The translations under genes and the position numbers were made by a program. Under the pieces are notes generated by a model. The model did no database searches and was not told where the DNA came from. It was given only the letters and a program-made list of their open reading frames with translations. 64,000 bases of DNA from Ornithodoros turicata (Eukaryota; Arthropoda; Arachnida; Ixodida; Argasidae). Positions within the stretch are counted from its first letter, which is position 1. Each line of letters begins with the position of its first letter. Of this stretch, positions 1 to 11,151 are shown piece by piece. The stretch spans positions 93,992,668-94,056,667 of the forward strand of contig NC_088203.1 of the NCBI RefSeq assembly GCF_037126465.1. Direction: 5' to 3'.

Positions 1-1010
1 GTTTTACGGGGTGAACTTGTGCTCACATGTCGCCACGCCGGCAGGCAGAGCGCTCGGAAATCGCGCACGGTCTGCCTGCCTATGCTGGCGGCATGTTGCT
101 CGGGGGAGAGAGAAAAGGGAGGGAGGGGCAGGGGAGAACAGTTACAGCGCTCGACCAGTTTTCGACCAGTATAGAAATAAAAAAAAGCGTGTTCACCTGC
201 TTTGCTCTAAGATTTTCTTTCACTGTGCATTTTGTTTGTTCGGATGTGGAATAGAGCATATCTCGAAAGACGAAGAAAACGGAGCACCTGAGGAAATGTT
301 CAGTCATTCAGAAATGTATAAATAATCCATAAATAATCCATCACCGTGCCATTTGTTTGCCTAAGCGAAAAAGCGATGCCAAGGGACAGCACGATAGGAA
401 GAAATGGATCCCTTTATTTGTCAAACTAGAAGCGTTCTCGAAGCAGCAATTGTTTTCCTTACCATCAGGCACGTAAAAAACCGTCACGGAATAAGACGTT
501 CTTCTGAACAATATTGCGTCACATGACATCTTTTTTCTCCTTTCATATATGTGCACAAAGAAAGTATTTCTCAAATAACTGTGTTGGATAAGAGCAACAG
601 CAAGAAAAACAGCATACGCGAAGATACACAGCACAGTTTTATATTTACAGTAAGGTCAGTCTCAGGAAATGCGTCACGAAGAAGATGGACTTTGTAAAAA
701 ATGAGAGATGCCTCGGGTGTTTTCTGCTGGTAGTCCGCTAGTGGATGTTCTCGCAGACCTCCCTTCTTCAAACATCGCGTCACGTGAGCAAACAGGGTCC
801 ACTGAAAGGGCACATTACTGGGATACCTCACCGTTGCGTGTCGCTGTAGGCCTGATCCTGCTTTCAACGGAAGCGCTCTCAAAGCCTAACGTATTACGAT
901 ATATGCCGGCTTGCGAACATTTTGTGCGGCTACATTTGCGAGTGAAAAACTGCAAGAGGAAGTTTTGTTGGATTGGATTGGATTGGATTAAACACATATG
1001 AAGGCTGTGG
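1..1010. other. Left flank, no gene recognised
   Basis: No coding frame here looks real: the open frames are short, overlap on both strands and show no recognisable domain. The only structure seen is a short (GATTG)n run at about 966-990, just before the TTAA-bounded element. It could be the 3' tail of a fully truncated LINE. Confidence 0.4.
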
Positions 1011-1011
1011 T

Positions 1012-1725
1012 TTAAAGGGACTATCGCATCCGTCCCGGTCGATTCCGAAACTGTAGTGCTTTTTTATTCCGCGTTCATCACTGATAATAACGCCGAAAAC
1101 TCGACGCGAATTGGCAGCGTCGTTCCTGTGTAGTTTGATACAAAACTTGGCAAGAGCAGACGACGCATTCCTGGATTCCCTCTCTGGAAACGTCACGTGG
1201 ACGAGGCCAATCACTGCGCGCCCTTTCACACGGAGAATACCAATCACGGAGCGGCCGGAGGGACTTTGGTAGCCTTGGCAACCGACCGACAGGCGGGCGG
1301 GCGAGGCGGAATTCTAGGGGACGGCGTCTCTGTTACCGGTTCGCGGAATGTTGTTTCTGGTTAACGTTGAACGTGTTCGCACAGTCAGGAGTGTAACGCC
1401 GTGTTTCACGTAACATGGTTACGTCTCCACTCACACTGGTAAGCGAAAGTCAGCGTATTTACGGAGGACTTTTCACTTAGTATAGTGCGATGCGAACGCC
1501 AAGCAGACGATCTCGAAGACAATCGCCAGCGCTGCGCTCCCATTCGTGCGCCTGGCTTACGTCATCATCCTATTGGCTGCAGATGGAATGCGGACCTTTC
1601 CACTCGTTTACTTAATATGTAAGCTGTTTTCGGAAGAGAAATTTGGCAAAGTTGACTCTGAAGCGGTGAGGAACATTACCCTATCGGTATCATACATACG
1701 TTCCCGGATGCGATAGTCCCTTTAA
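1012..1725. mobile_element. TTAA-bounded inverted-repeat element, about 714 bp
   Basis: The left end reads TTAAAGGGACTATCGCATCC and the right end is its reverse complement, ending in GGGA-complement CCCTTTAA, giving a perfect terminal inverted repeat of about 20 bp. Both ends include TTAA, the target tetranucleotide of piggyBac-type transposases. No transposase-like frame is present, so the copy is non-autonomous. The interior is GC-rich in places (about 1240-1320) without a recognised domain. Three to four other elements in the window share the TTAAAGG terminus. The superfamily assignment is inference. Confidence 0.7.
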
Positions 1726-2074
1726 GGAATGTGGATCTGGCAACTCTGAACGCTTACAGTTGACTACGTGCCGATCACTATGGGTCGTATTGGGGTTAAT
1801 GGTGAAGCGACAGGAAGGAAAATGAACGAATGAAAAACAAAAAAGTGTGAGGCATCTCATGCGTGTGTGAGATTACTACACATGACCGCTAAGTTGGATA
1901 TTCTTTATGATGCCCCTAAGCGTGAAAACATGATGTTCGTGCGGATGTCTCGCAAGTACCTTACAACTAGAGATATAAAATTTCCGGAAAATTTCAGCCT
2001 CGGGAAAAAACAAATCTTCTTTTCATGTTTTTCCCCCCGAAGAAAAAAATGAAGCTAATGGAACAACAACAACA
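1726..2074. other. Unassigned spacer
   Basis: Nothing recognisable between the TTAA element and the LINE fragment; A-rich toward 2040-2075. Confidence 0.35.
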
Positions 2075-2417
2075 AATAAGTGATGATGATGATGTAGAGG
2101 GATGTTTCGCCGCTGAGGCGGCACCCTATCCCATTGCTTGAGGGGGAGAAGATGGTGAATGACGATGAATCTTCAGAGTTCACTCAGGAGCCCCGTTGCT
2201 GCTAGGAAGGTGATGAGGGATTGAAGATGCGCTGGGTTTGGATGCTGGGATGGTTGGAGCAGATGCTGTAACCGCTGAGACGGAAGTCAGGTTGCACATA
2301 TGCTTCACTGATAGCCAAAAGGGAAATTGGATGCTTAAGAAGAAACAATTCGAGGTCCGCTAACTTAGATCGTAGCCCCCTTGCATTCCATTGAAGAACT
2401 GCAGCGCGCTGGTCCAT
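2075..2417 (-). pseudogene. LINE fragment: endonuclease N-terminus joined to a 3' UTR
   Basis: On the minus strand, 2417-2202 encodes about 71 residues resembling the start of an exonuclease-endonuclease-phosphatase (EEP) domain of a non-LTR retrotransposon. It has the VLQWNARGLRSKL motif, whose Asn binds metal, and LLAISEA, whose Glu is catalytic in the family. The frame then runs straight into a GC-rich segment (about 2200-2100) and an ATC-repeat tail (2090-2078). That tail matches the 3' UTR and tail of the LINE copy at 47460-47580, with the same sequence of GGGATAGGGTGCCGC-like box, GCGAAACATCCC and (ATC)n. The rest of the endonuclease, RT and RNase H are absent, so this is an internally deleted copy or a LINE-parasite derivative. 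The first Met (2417) fits a real N-terminus because EEP domains of these elements begin close to it. Confidence 0.6.
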
Positions 2418-2769
2418 GACTAAAGGGGATCAACTTTTCTGCGGCTTGCAGTGCCCTGACCTCCTGTACAAAATAACGAAGATACTGCGTGTTACATGTC
2501 TAATGACACATATATAGGGGGTGTTACCCAATAAAAGTCCGCCCGTGTCAGCGTGCCATGCTCCTACGATTATGCTACGTATGCTAGCGGAACATTTTGT
2601 TGTTTCCAAATAAAGCTCTGAAGGACATTCAATCCCTGTAGATTTCAAAGGGATTGAGCATCGTAGTGCAAAGTTTAATGATGCAATATGCACGAATCCC
2701 GTGCTCAAAACAATGAAGGCGGCGGTGGTGCGAAGTGCAGTTGAGAGACTGCTCGCCACACGGTGACCT

Positions 2770-4010
2770 GTCGCTTTGGAAAAGATGTCTCCGTGTTCTT
2801 ATTTAGCCCACCCCTTTTTTTTTAAAGAAAATAAAAGACAAGAGAAAGGAACAAAAAAAGAACACACAAAACTGAAACTGAAAAATCACGCACACGGTCC
2901 CACAATCACAAGCCGTTGACAAGGTTCGAAGCGTGGAGAAAGCAGAGGAGCGCAGTGGTGACAGCCCACTGGGTCGGCTGAAGAACGGGACCCAATAAGG
3001 TAGCCAGTGTCATAGTGCTGTAGCCAAGTTGGGATACACGACGACAGAGGGCGTCACGGTGCAGAAGGTGTTGCCGGCAGTGTAGGATGCAGTGAGGGAT
3101 ATCAGCCACCACGCCACAGCTAGTGCAGAGGGGAGTGCTAGATTGACCCATTTTGAACAGATGCAGCTGTGTGCGGGCGACAGTTAGACGGAGGCGGTGA
3201 AGGAGCGATTCCTGGTGACGAGTGCAGAGACGCGTAATAAAGAAGTCCACTGCGGGGTCGATTGATTGCAGGTGACTGTTGTATGAGGCAGCCTCAGCTC
3301 TGAACGCTTGGGCACGAGCAGCACACCGGCGGCGTATAGACATATGGGAGGCAGAAACAGTAAGGGGCAGATGTACAGTGGCATGAGTCACAACTTGTCC
3401 AGCACGTCGTGCAGCAGCATCTGCGCGTGAGTTACCGGATAGGCACACATGACCGGGAATCCATTGCAGAGAACGAACGGGGCCATTTGCACAGAGCCGA
3501 TTGTATGCCTGGATGATCATGCTGGGCAAGTCACGTATGATGGCGGGGCGGGAAGACAGCGAAAGAACGAGGGACGCCCTGCTGTCAGTAAGGACAACGC
3601 AGGACTTCTCAGACCCAGCAATGTATTCTAGGGCTGCGAGGTTTGCGTACAGTTCCGCCTCAGTAGTGCACACAGGATAGGGCAAAGTAAAAGGCTGCCC
3701 CTGACGTGTCACGCATCACAGATGCATCTGTGAATATTTGACGACAGCAAGAGTAGCAAGAGTAGCAAGAGTAGCCGTACTAGAGTACAGCGTACGAGAG
3801 CAAGAGTAGTAGTACGACAGCAAGAGTAGGTAGAGTTGATATGTACCAAGGAGAGCTGATGGGCTATTGGAGGTGGAGCTTCGTGTTTTCGAGGAAGGTC
3901 CGGGATTACAGGTTGAATGACGGGACGCTCAAGGGTCCTTTTGCTGGGGTTCGCGATTCGCACAACGAGAAATGGATCCAAAGTTCGATCGACAGCAGAC
4001 AATGTATTTT
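2770..4010 (-). pseudogene. LINE pol C-terminal pseudogene (linker, RNase H, CCHC tail)
   Basis: This is the 5'-truncated end of an I-group non-LTR retrotransposon read on the minus strand. From about 4002 it encodes the linker that lies between RT and RNase H, ending in PPIAHQLSLVHIN, close to PAPVAHQLALEHLA of the intact LINE at 40.6-43.3 kb. A short minisatellite (3738-3840) breaks the protein there. The RNase H domain resumes with IFTDASV (first catalytic Asp), shifts frame near 3690-3705, and continues in a 268-codon frame (3712-2906). That frame has TEAELYA (Glu), VLTDSRASL (Asp), LQWIPGHVCLSGNSRADAAARR (His/Asp; read as two parts) and a CX2CX7HX4C knuckle. A pyrimidine-rich 3' UTR follows to about 2770. 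Catalytic residues survive, but the frameshift and the repeat make it non-functional. Confidence 0.8.
3738..3840. repeat. Minisatellite inside the RNase H pseudogene
   Basis: Imperfect tandem copies of a (AGTAGCAAG)-like unit with interspersed GTACTAGAGTAC palindromes. It sits exactly between the linker and the first catalytic Asp block of the LINE RNase H, so it is an expansion or insertion inside a former coding sequence. Confidence 0.65.
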
Positions 4011-4540
4011 ACAAAAGTGCCATGAACACTGCGATTAGAGCAAAAGCGATGAATGATGGCGATCTTCGGCCGCTGCTCATCGAAGTACTTTGTAGACTGA
4101 ATGTGAAACGAAAACTGACGTGCCTCACAACGTGCTGGCGCACGAAAGACGCCATCTGCTGAAAAAAAAAAAGTTTTGTGTTTTCGTTTTCCAGCCCTCC
4201 CTTTACATCTCTACTTACAACAGCGCAGAACTCCCAATGCCCCACTTGGGTGTACTAGGGCACGATTACTTGGACGGCGCTCGCTAACTTCGACTGCAGT
4301 AGACGACACAAGAAGCTAGCATACGCATCAGCTGTGCCTGCCGTGTAATTTCGATACACATGTCGAAGAAAATAGAAGTGTGCAAGAGCACTGCTACACA
4401 TTGGATAGGGATCTGAGCCTCGTGTCGCGCTGTTGTGTTTTCGTAGTTCTCCCTCAGACTCATGAAAATGATTCCTCTATCTATACACATAATCTGTATT
4501 GCAGGTTTTACTTCACTGTCCTGAGTGCGGTCACTTCACG
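4011..4540. other. Unassigned spacer
   Basis: No domain, repeat or inverted repeat recognised. Confidence 0.35.
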
Positions 4541-4543
4541 CCT

Positions 4544-4581
4544 GGGGTGGGGTGGGGTGGGGTGGGGTGGGGTAGGGTGGG
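4544..4581 (+). repeat. (GGGGT)n G-rich tract
   Basis: At least six consecutive runs of three to four G separated by single T or TA. On the plus strand this meets the usual G-quadruplex pattern. No telomere context is seen on either side. Confidence 0.8.
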
Positions 4582-4880
4582 GATTTATTGGCAGAAAAAA
4601 GACGAAGAAAGGGGAAAGGCCTGGTTATTTCTGGACACATGGTTTTTTCATCAATGCCCAAAGAAAACTCTCTCAAACACGAATCGCGCACGAGATTTCT
4701 TGAGTGCCTCTTTGTTAGATCACAATTTTTGTTCTGCGCATTGATTCCGTGACTACACTATAATGAAAATTATTAAATAAATTTGGTTCGACTTCAAATG
4801 CAGAAGCTCGAACTTTTCGAAACCAGTGTACTGTGCTCCTTTTTTCTTTATTTCTGCTTCTTTACATTGTGAACGAATAT

Positions 4881-5203
4881 TAAAGGGGTACTAAAGTGCC
4901 AAGACTTGTCCGATTTGCCTATCATTCTCAAGAAATGGGACAATGCCTCGGATTGGTCTCCGCAAACGATCTCCCGTGATAATTGGACGAATCGTTTCCG
5001 GAGACCAATGAGAGCACGATCCGCATCAAGAAAGAGAGGGAAAGAGAAAGCGCAAATTGCAGGTTCTTTCGCTCATGAATCGCGACCAACGTAACCGATG
5101 ACATCCAATGACGATAATGGACGATGGCCGTTCCTTTTGTGTTGGTGCAAGGTAACATCATCTTTCATTTCGCGGGTATAATTTTTTAGCACTTTAGTGT
5201 CAA
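4881..5203. mobile_element. MITE, GGGGTACTAAAGTGC family (copy 1)
   Basis: The left end is TTAAAGGGGTACTAAAGTGC. The right end reads GCACTTTAGTGTCAATTTAA, an imperfect inverted copy. The interior contains a conserved block (ATTGGACGAATCGTTT..., GAGAGCACGATCC..., GGTTCTTTCGCTCATGAATC) that recurs without TIRs at 13870-14060. There is no coding capacity. A better-preserved copy, itself invaded, lies at 53104-53541. Confidence 0.65.
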
Positions 5204-5292
5204 TTTAATATAATCATTGTCATTAAATGGGTTTACCGTTCAGTGAGATGAGTTGTGCGGCTTCAACGGTGTTCTTGCTGAATCACATTACA

Positions 5293-5755
5293 TTAAAGGG
5301 ATACTTCGGAACGATCGGCAAATTGCTGCACATCGTAGTTGGTGGATAACATACCTGCCATCAACTTTGTTTCTTTCTCATGTGACGCATTATGCCTCAA
5401 ATAAGCGAACAATTAAACTGCGTGACATTCCCGAAACAAAACAATGAACCGAAGTTCGGGATCATATTACTCAGAAACTGATGGATAGAAACAGCGGACA
5501 CCTGCGTTTCTGAGAGTCAGGAAACAGCGCAGGAAAGATATGACTAATGCACGGTGACATTGGCTGACCAGAGAAAGAAAGAAGTACTTCCATCGACGCT
5601 CAGTGGGAGCCAGACTTTTTCAAATTTCAAAAGTCGTTCTTATGATTCCACCTTCGTTTGCAAGCGAGATATTTCACAACTGTGTACAGTTCGTGTAAAT
5701 GATTGTGGAAATACCGCAAGCTTGAAATGCATTTGGTTGCGAAGTCTCCCTTTAA
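5293..5755. mobile_element. TTAA-bounded inverted-repeat element, about 463 bp
   Basis: The left end is TTAAAGGGATACTTCGGAAC. The right end is GTTGCGAAGTCTCCCTTTAA, an inverted copy with a few mismatches. TTAA at both ends fits a piggyBac-type target site. No transposase frame. Confidence 0.6.
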
Positions 5756-8234
5756 GTGCTCAGCGGTAGCGGGCATTCTCATGTACGATCCAACAAATCT
5801 TATTTTTTCCGTATTCTTCTTATCACTGCCAAACAGAGAACGCCAGCTCTGAACGCCCTCTGAAACCCCCGAATATCTATATATGTTTATAAGTCTCAAA
5901 CGTCGCCACGACGTGTGCCGACGTTTGGGCCTTATAAACACATGTTGCACGTGCAGCCAAAGAGCTTCGTCTACTTTCCTTCCGTGTATATATATATATA
6001 TAGCTAATTTAAGTCACCACCTGCAAACACCTAACTCCCCCGCTTTAAAACTCTGCGCATACATGTACTCTCTGAAAGCGCCAGCACGAATTAACAAAAA
6101 CAAAAAGGAAAAAGCAAACTGCGTTACTTTTTTTTCCCTTCGTCGCGCCTCGCGCACAGCACACGGCTAACCGTAACCCGAAAACATACCACAAAGCTAG
6201 CCGCATTAACTGCAGTCCTTAAGATAATTACTCCAGACGCCCCCCCCCCCCCCCCCCCCCCCACACACACACACGGATTCAGCCTCTTCCTGCCCCATTA
6301 ACGAGCAAGACTGGGGAGGCACCTTTCCACTGCTTCTCGAGCACGGAGTCAGTTATCGCGGGAGCTGGCGCACAAACACCTCCATAACAAAACCTGCAAA
6401 AAATAGCGCCTATGAATATGCAGAGCAGCCGCTTCTGTGTTGTCACCTTGCTTTGGTGTGTTTGTTATGCAGATGAGCGGGGACGCTCAGCGTCAGCCGC
6501 CGGCCGGTGAGTTCTCCTGCTCACCATTAAGGACAACGTGTTCGCATGACGGGACCCTGTTTATGACTAGCCGACGTGTAGTAACCGCGGCCGATTATGG
6601 TTGCGGTCCCGTTCCAGATATAATAGGCAATCCACGTTCGGCGAGCACCGAACAGATGGTTCGAAGGTGCGTGAGGTGACGCTTGAAGGAAATATGGTCG
6701 CTATATGGTGGCAGGAAGCAAAATTTACGAGAGCGAGGTTGAGACGTCACCCTTTAGCTGTTGGTGCCGCGGTGTGATTAATGTTGCAGGAAGTCTTCGG
6801 GTTAGGTATAGGGTAGGGTATTTAGAAATAGTCCGAACGTCGGGCAGACACATCCCTTAAAATCCAACACACCAGTGTACACAACAGTTAAAAGCAGCTA
6901 AGTCAGTCTGTCGTTTCGGAATTCATCGGCCTCAAAGAAACGGTCTTGACTTTGAGAACGCGCTGGCAACATGTCGCGCCATAAGATTAGACTAACCGGT
7001 TATCTTGGTCAGAGAAAACCGCTTGGGTGGGTGGGGGGGGGGGGGGGGTACCAAACAGTTGGAACCATGGTACATAAAAAGAAAACAGATAATACGATAA
7101 ACAAACATCCAGGGTCCCTACCTAATTGTTACGCCCCCCTACTGTATAGCACTGTTTCTTCGCGACATTTCTGATTATGGAATTCTGATGAATTCCGAAA
7201 CTTGACTTAGCTGTTTTTTATTGTTATGTACCCTGGTGTGTTGAATTTTTTGGTGTTTGAATTTCTGTAGGGTAGCTGGTAGGTAGGTAAGTTCTGTGAA
7301 TTTGTTTGGGGTCGGAAAAAAATCAAACTGAGAGACGATTAAAGAATTTGTTCTTGTACGAGGCGAGGGACACAGACATTTGTGATAGGACGCCAGTCTG
7401 CTACCAGAATCGTACCGCCTGACGCAATAAAAAATAGTGTCGTAAAACTTGCACTGTACAAAGTTTCTACGCATAGTTTCCTTGCATCAGAATAGTAAAG
7501 ATACAATGGGTAACACAAATAAAAGACGAAAAAAAAGGAACACCTAAATAGAAGGAGTTGCTGACAGACCATCGGCATTTTGGACTACAAGATCGTTAAG
7601 CATCTCGTCTTTGTTTCGTTACATTTTGTTCGGGCATAAAATTATTACCGTTAGTCAAACGAAACGCAATTACATTTCTGTCGAGTTCTTTTTGTCACGG
7701 GAGCAGGTCCATACTTTTGTAGTCAGGCCGGGTCTCTCGAGAGCTCTTTTAATTAGCGCCCAACCACATTTTTCAAAGGGGTGAGACGTGGAAAAATGCT
7801 CATCTGGTGCGGTATAAAGTGAAACATACCTCTTCATCTTCGCTGCAAAATTTACTTAAAGATTGCTCTAACGAAGCGATGTATTCGTTTAAATGTTTGG
7901 CTCGTCACCATAACAGGTAGAATTATTCTCATGCCAAATGTATAGCATTCGCATATTGAAGATTATATATAGAAGTTATTTTGTTCAGTATCTGAGTGGC
8001 ACAAAATTACATCATCATCATTCATTTGTTGTTGTTGTCCTCTATGTACGGTCACCCATATGGCATACTTCTGTTCATATAGTTCTTTGAATTGAATTTG
8101 AATCGAGTTGAAATGGGAGAGAAATAAACACCGAAATAAACACCATAAATAAACACTGAAGAAAACAAGATGATGCAAGTTACAGTGGCGTCAAATCAAC
8201 GACAGCAACGGAGCTGTTTATTTGAGCCAGTCTG
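5756..8234. other. Gene-poor spacer with simple repeats
   Basis: About 2.5 kb with no recognised element. Short (TA)n occurs at about 5986-6002, a C-run followed by (AC)n at 6240-6274, and a G-run at 7028-7048. A possible 34-nt exon at 6472-6505 is discussed as a finding. The remaining open frames are short and unsupported. Confidence 0.4.
6240..6274. repeat. Poly-C followed by (AC)n
   Basis: About 22 consecutive C, then a short CA dinucleotide run. Confidence 0.9.
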
Positions 8235-8484
8235 CACTCTTAAAAATGAACTTCACCACATGGCATGCTCCTAACCAATAATTAATCTCGAACGATAACG
8301 TTATCTGCCCTGATCTGTTGAAAACGGGAGGCGTACGCCTTTTTTGTGACACGTATGCTGTTCATAATTGTCACAAATGAGGCGTACGTCTCCCGATTTC
8401 AACAAGTCAGGGCAGGTAACGATATCATTCGAGATTACGGTTGGCTAGGAGCGCGCTATGCGGTGAAGTTCATCTCTAAGAGTG
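8235..8484. mobile_element. Palindromic MITE, CACTCTTAAAAATGAACTT family
   Basis: Almost the whole 250 bp is an inverted repeat. CACTCTTAAAAATGAACTTC at the left is matched by GAAGTTCATCTCTAAGAGTG at the right, and the arms continue inward through GGCTAGGAGC, the AACGATATCATTCG block and AAACGGGAGGCGTACGCC to a short loop near 8360. No coding capacity. This copy is diverged relative to 9118-9353 and 58211-58448, hence older. Confidence 0.85.
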
Positions 8485-8570
8485 TGTCGCTGCGTGCATG
8501 GTTCGCCCTGTCGATTGTGGTCCGCAGCAAGATCAGCTTCCGTACGTACACTTACTAGGGCGGCCCATAA

Positions 8571-8740
8571 TAGAGAGTTTTAGTACATCGTACGCTATCG
8601 CCTTAGCGTACGTAAGGGATAGCGTTGCTGGTTCTGCGCACTGCGCGAATCTCTCTTTCTGTTAGGGGCGTTGGCAGAACCTTCAACACTATCCCTTACG
8701 TACGCAAAGGCGATAGCGTACGATATACTAAAACTCTCTA
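8571..8740. mobile_element. Palindromic MITE, TAGAGAGTTTTAGTA family
   Basis: TAGAGAGTTTTAGTACATCG at the left is inverted at the right (CGATATACTAAAACTCTCTA). The arms extend through CGTACGCTATCGCC and TTACGTACG to GGGATAG. Flanking TA at both ends fits a Tc1/mariner-like duplication. About 170 bp, no ORF, and only this copy was seen in the window. Confidence 0.8.
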
Positions 8741-9117
8741 ATGACACTATTCAGCTCCGCATACACACGCAATACCGTCTCCGCTGCTGCTGTGGGCGAC
8801 CAGAGGCCGGTACGCGCGCGGCGCACCTCTTCACATGCCAAGACACGTGAACCGGCAACAGCCGCTGCCACTTTTTCTCTTTGAGGCACGTGACACCAAC
8901 GTCACAGCCACCGTGACTCTCCGCGGAATGACCAATCTGCGTCGCGCGCCCTTTTTTCTCGTTTCTTCGCTTCATCTCGCGCTAAGGGGGAGGAGAGTTT
9001 CGGGGATGCGACGTACGGGACAGGATCTTCACGAAACTAAGCCCATAACAGATGTAGCTGTAATATGGCTGCTTTTGAGTGAAATAGGCTGCTCATAATG
9101 CGTGGCGTGATATTTTA

Positions 9118-9353
9118 CACTCTAAAAAATGAACTTCACCACATAGCACGCTCCTAGCCAACCATCATCCCGAATGACAACGTTCTCGCCCCTGATTTGC
9201 TGAAAACGGGAGGAGGAGCCTATTTTGTGCCGTGCATAATGGCACAAAATAGGCTCCTCCTCCCGTTTTCAGCAAATCAGGGGCGAGAACGTTGTCATTC
9301 GGGATGATGGTTGGCTAGGAGCGTGCTATGTGGTGAAGTTCATTTCTAAGAGT
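9118..9353. mobile_element. Palindromic MITE, CACTCTTAAAAATGAACTT family, young copy
   Basis: A near-perfect inverted repeat of about 235 bp with a loop of roughly 12 bp (CCGTGCATAATG). Flanks read TA on both sides. It is almost identical to the copy at 58211-58448, including the AGGAGGAGCCTATTTTGTG inner arm, so both inserted recently or are kept alike by conversion. Confidence 0.85.
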
Positions 9354-9457
9354 ATACTTGAATTAAGTTTCGGGTCTACAGAAAGATAACATTTGTAAAA
9401 AAAAAAAAAGCCATAAAATTCCAGACAAATGTTTGTCAGTCCGCGATTTTTGAGGTG

Positions 9458-9705
9458 CACTCTAAAAACTGAACTTCATCGCATAGCATGCCCTGCGTCA
9501 ACCATTGCCACGAATGATAGGGTTATCGCTTCTGATTCGAAGAGAGAGAGGGGCGTACGCCTCTTTGTGCCAATTTGGATATATGATAATAGACAGAGAA
9601 AGGCATACACCTCCCTCTCTCTTCGAATCAGAAGCGATAACCCTATTATTCCTGGCAATGGTTGGCGCAGAGCGTGCTATGCGGTGAAGTTCAGTTTTTA
9701 GAGTG
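9458..9705. mobile_element. Palindromic MITE, second subfamily (CACTCTAAAAACTGAACTT)
   Basis: It shares the terminal dozen bases and the GCATAGC...GTGCTATGC segment with the previous family but has a different arm: CATTGCCACGAATGATAGGG and GTTATCGCTTCTGATTCGA. A similar arm occurs in the nested copy 52769-53029, in the fragment 53333-53401 and in 63300-63440. No ORF. Confidence 0.85.
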
Positions 9706-10665
9706 TGCGATAGACCCTGTTTCGTGTTTTTACGACGTGGTCGAGATGTGCAATGGCGCACGCAACAACAACAACAACAACAACAAAAAAAAACACAAAC
9801 AATGGCGATAGCAAAAGTTATCCTTTCACGCAACTTGGACATTTCCTGCCTATATAACGATCCCGACTGTCTGGAGGCTTCCATAAATTATACATCCCGT
9901 ACACTGGTTGCTCCTAATAGTGATAGCCTAGAGTACGAATGATCCAATTGGTGTGTCTTCGAATCTGCAATTGACTGAATCTATTGATGCCGACGGGGGG
10001 GAAGACTTCAAAGCGACTTGAAGTGCCCACACAACCGTGTGCTTAGTAAACATCCTCGTTGGCTAATTTCGTGGAAGATTCGGGTAGGGCGTGGTAATAT
10101 TATCGCACTTGTTGTTTAGAGGAGATACTTAGGTAAACACTTAACATCATTAATGTTGCAATAACGCTCCTTATAGCTCTCTGCACCAATATATGGGGAG
10201 AGATGAAAGCAGCCTGCCAAACAGGGCCTTATCGCTCGGCAAAGAGGCTCATCAGGGAATGTTTCGCAGAAACAGCGTGCCATACATAGCGTATACATCA
10301 ACTGGTTCTAAGTTATGTGCTGTTTTTCACTGGTTGGTAGGCTTTTATTGCATCTATGCAATTACGCTTTCGTATAATAGGTTTGGCCAGGTTTTAGGAG
10401 AAAAGGAAAAAGAAGCCTGAAATCAGATGACTTGGCTCTCCTACTTTCTCTCTACTGGAGGCAACATTAGAGTTACAGCATAGCGGACGAATTCACGAAT
10501 AGCTAAAGTACAGGTACGACCTTTGTTATGCTACCTTTATGCGCACTGCGACGATGTTACAACATAAATATTCTTTCACGCTTCCACCTGACACCGTCAG
10601 GCTTTCAATACTTCTAGGTTCCAAGCGTCCACTCGGGCACAATACTTGCTGAATAATCGAATGGT
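9706..10665. other. Unassigned spacer with a (CAA)n tract
   Basis: (CAA)n with an A-run at about 9762-9796 may be a retroposon tail. Nothing else is recognised. Confidence 0.35.
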
Positions 10666-10776
10666 AATTGGAGCAGATTTACACGCAAGGTGTGTCAGCC
10701 TAGTTGTGTGGCGACACGTGCAGCTTGCCACCACACAAATAGGCTGACACACCTTACGCGTAAATCTGCTCCAATT
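10666..10776. mobile_element. Short palindromic MITE (AATTGGAGCAGATTTACAC family)
   Basis: Two arms of about 45-50 bp, starting AATTGGAGCAGATTTACACG and ending with its inverted copy CGTAAATCTGCTCCAATT, enclose a short GTGCAGC-type centre. The sequence is nearly perfectly self-complementary. One arm persists as a relic at about 20824-20855. Confidence 0.8.
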
Positions 10777-10799
10777 AATTTTTTCATGACAGGCCGTAC

Positions 10800-10920
10800 C
10801 TAGCTCTCCTACACGCTGCGCTGGAAGTGATGTTTACTTCCCCCGCATTGCTACCGTCCTAGGCCGGGATTGAACCCGCATCCCTTAACACGTTACCGAC
10901 TGAGCTACCGAAGCCGGTGT
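10800..10920 (-). mobile_element. tRNA-headed SINE fragment
   Basis: Read on the minus strand from about 10915, the sequence begins CGGCTTCGGTAGCTCAGTCG (RNA polymerase III A-box region) and has a B-box, GGGTTCAATCCC. The spacing fits a tRNA, but the cloverleaf is incomplete and the sequence runs on into non-tRNA DNA (GGACGGTAGCAATGCGGGGG). This fits a SINE head rather than a functional tRNA gene. The body does not match the main SINE of this window. Confidence 0.6.
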
Positions 10921-11151
10921 CTGCAAAATTCGTAAAAGCCCGTGTTGCATCCAAGTATGATGTCAACTGACGACGAAGTTTTGTCGTAGCTCGTGAGCTT
11001 GGCCTTGGCCAATCTTCCTTGGTGGATAACGGCCAGCATCTGAGGTCGAAGAAGACGAAGGAGAAGAAGAAACTGCTCGCGCTCATCTCCGACTAGACGA
11101 TCTTCGTATTTTGTGTTTCGGTTGGTATAAGGCTTACTGCAGCAGTTTTCA

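Noticed and set aside
8235..8484. CRISPR-like repeats in the MITE cluster
   Set aside because: Repeats are inverted and dispersed, not tandem direct repeats with spacers, and no cas genes occur.
10860..10920. Functional tRNA on the minus strand
   Set aside because: B-box and A-box are present but pairing of the acceptor stem is poor and no terminator T-run follows; treated as a SINE head.
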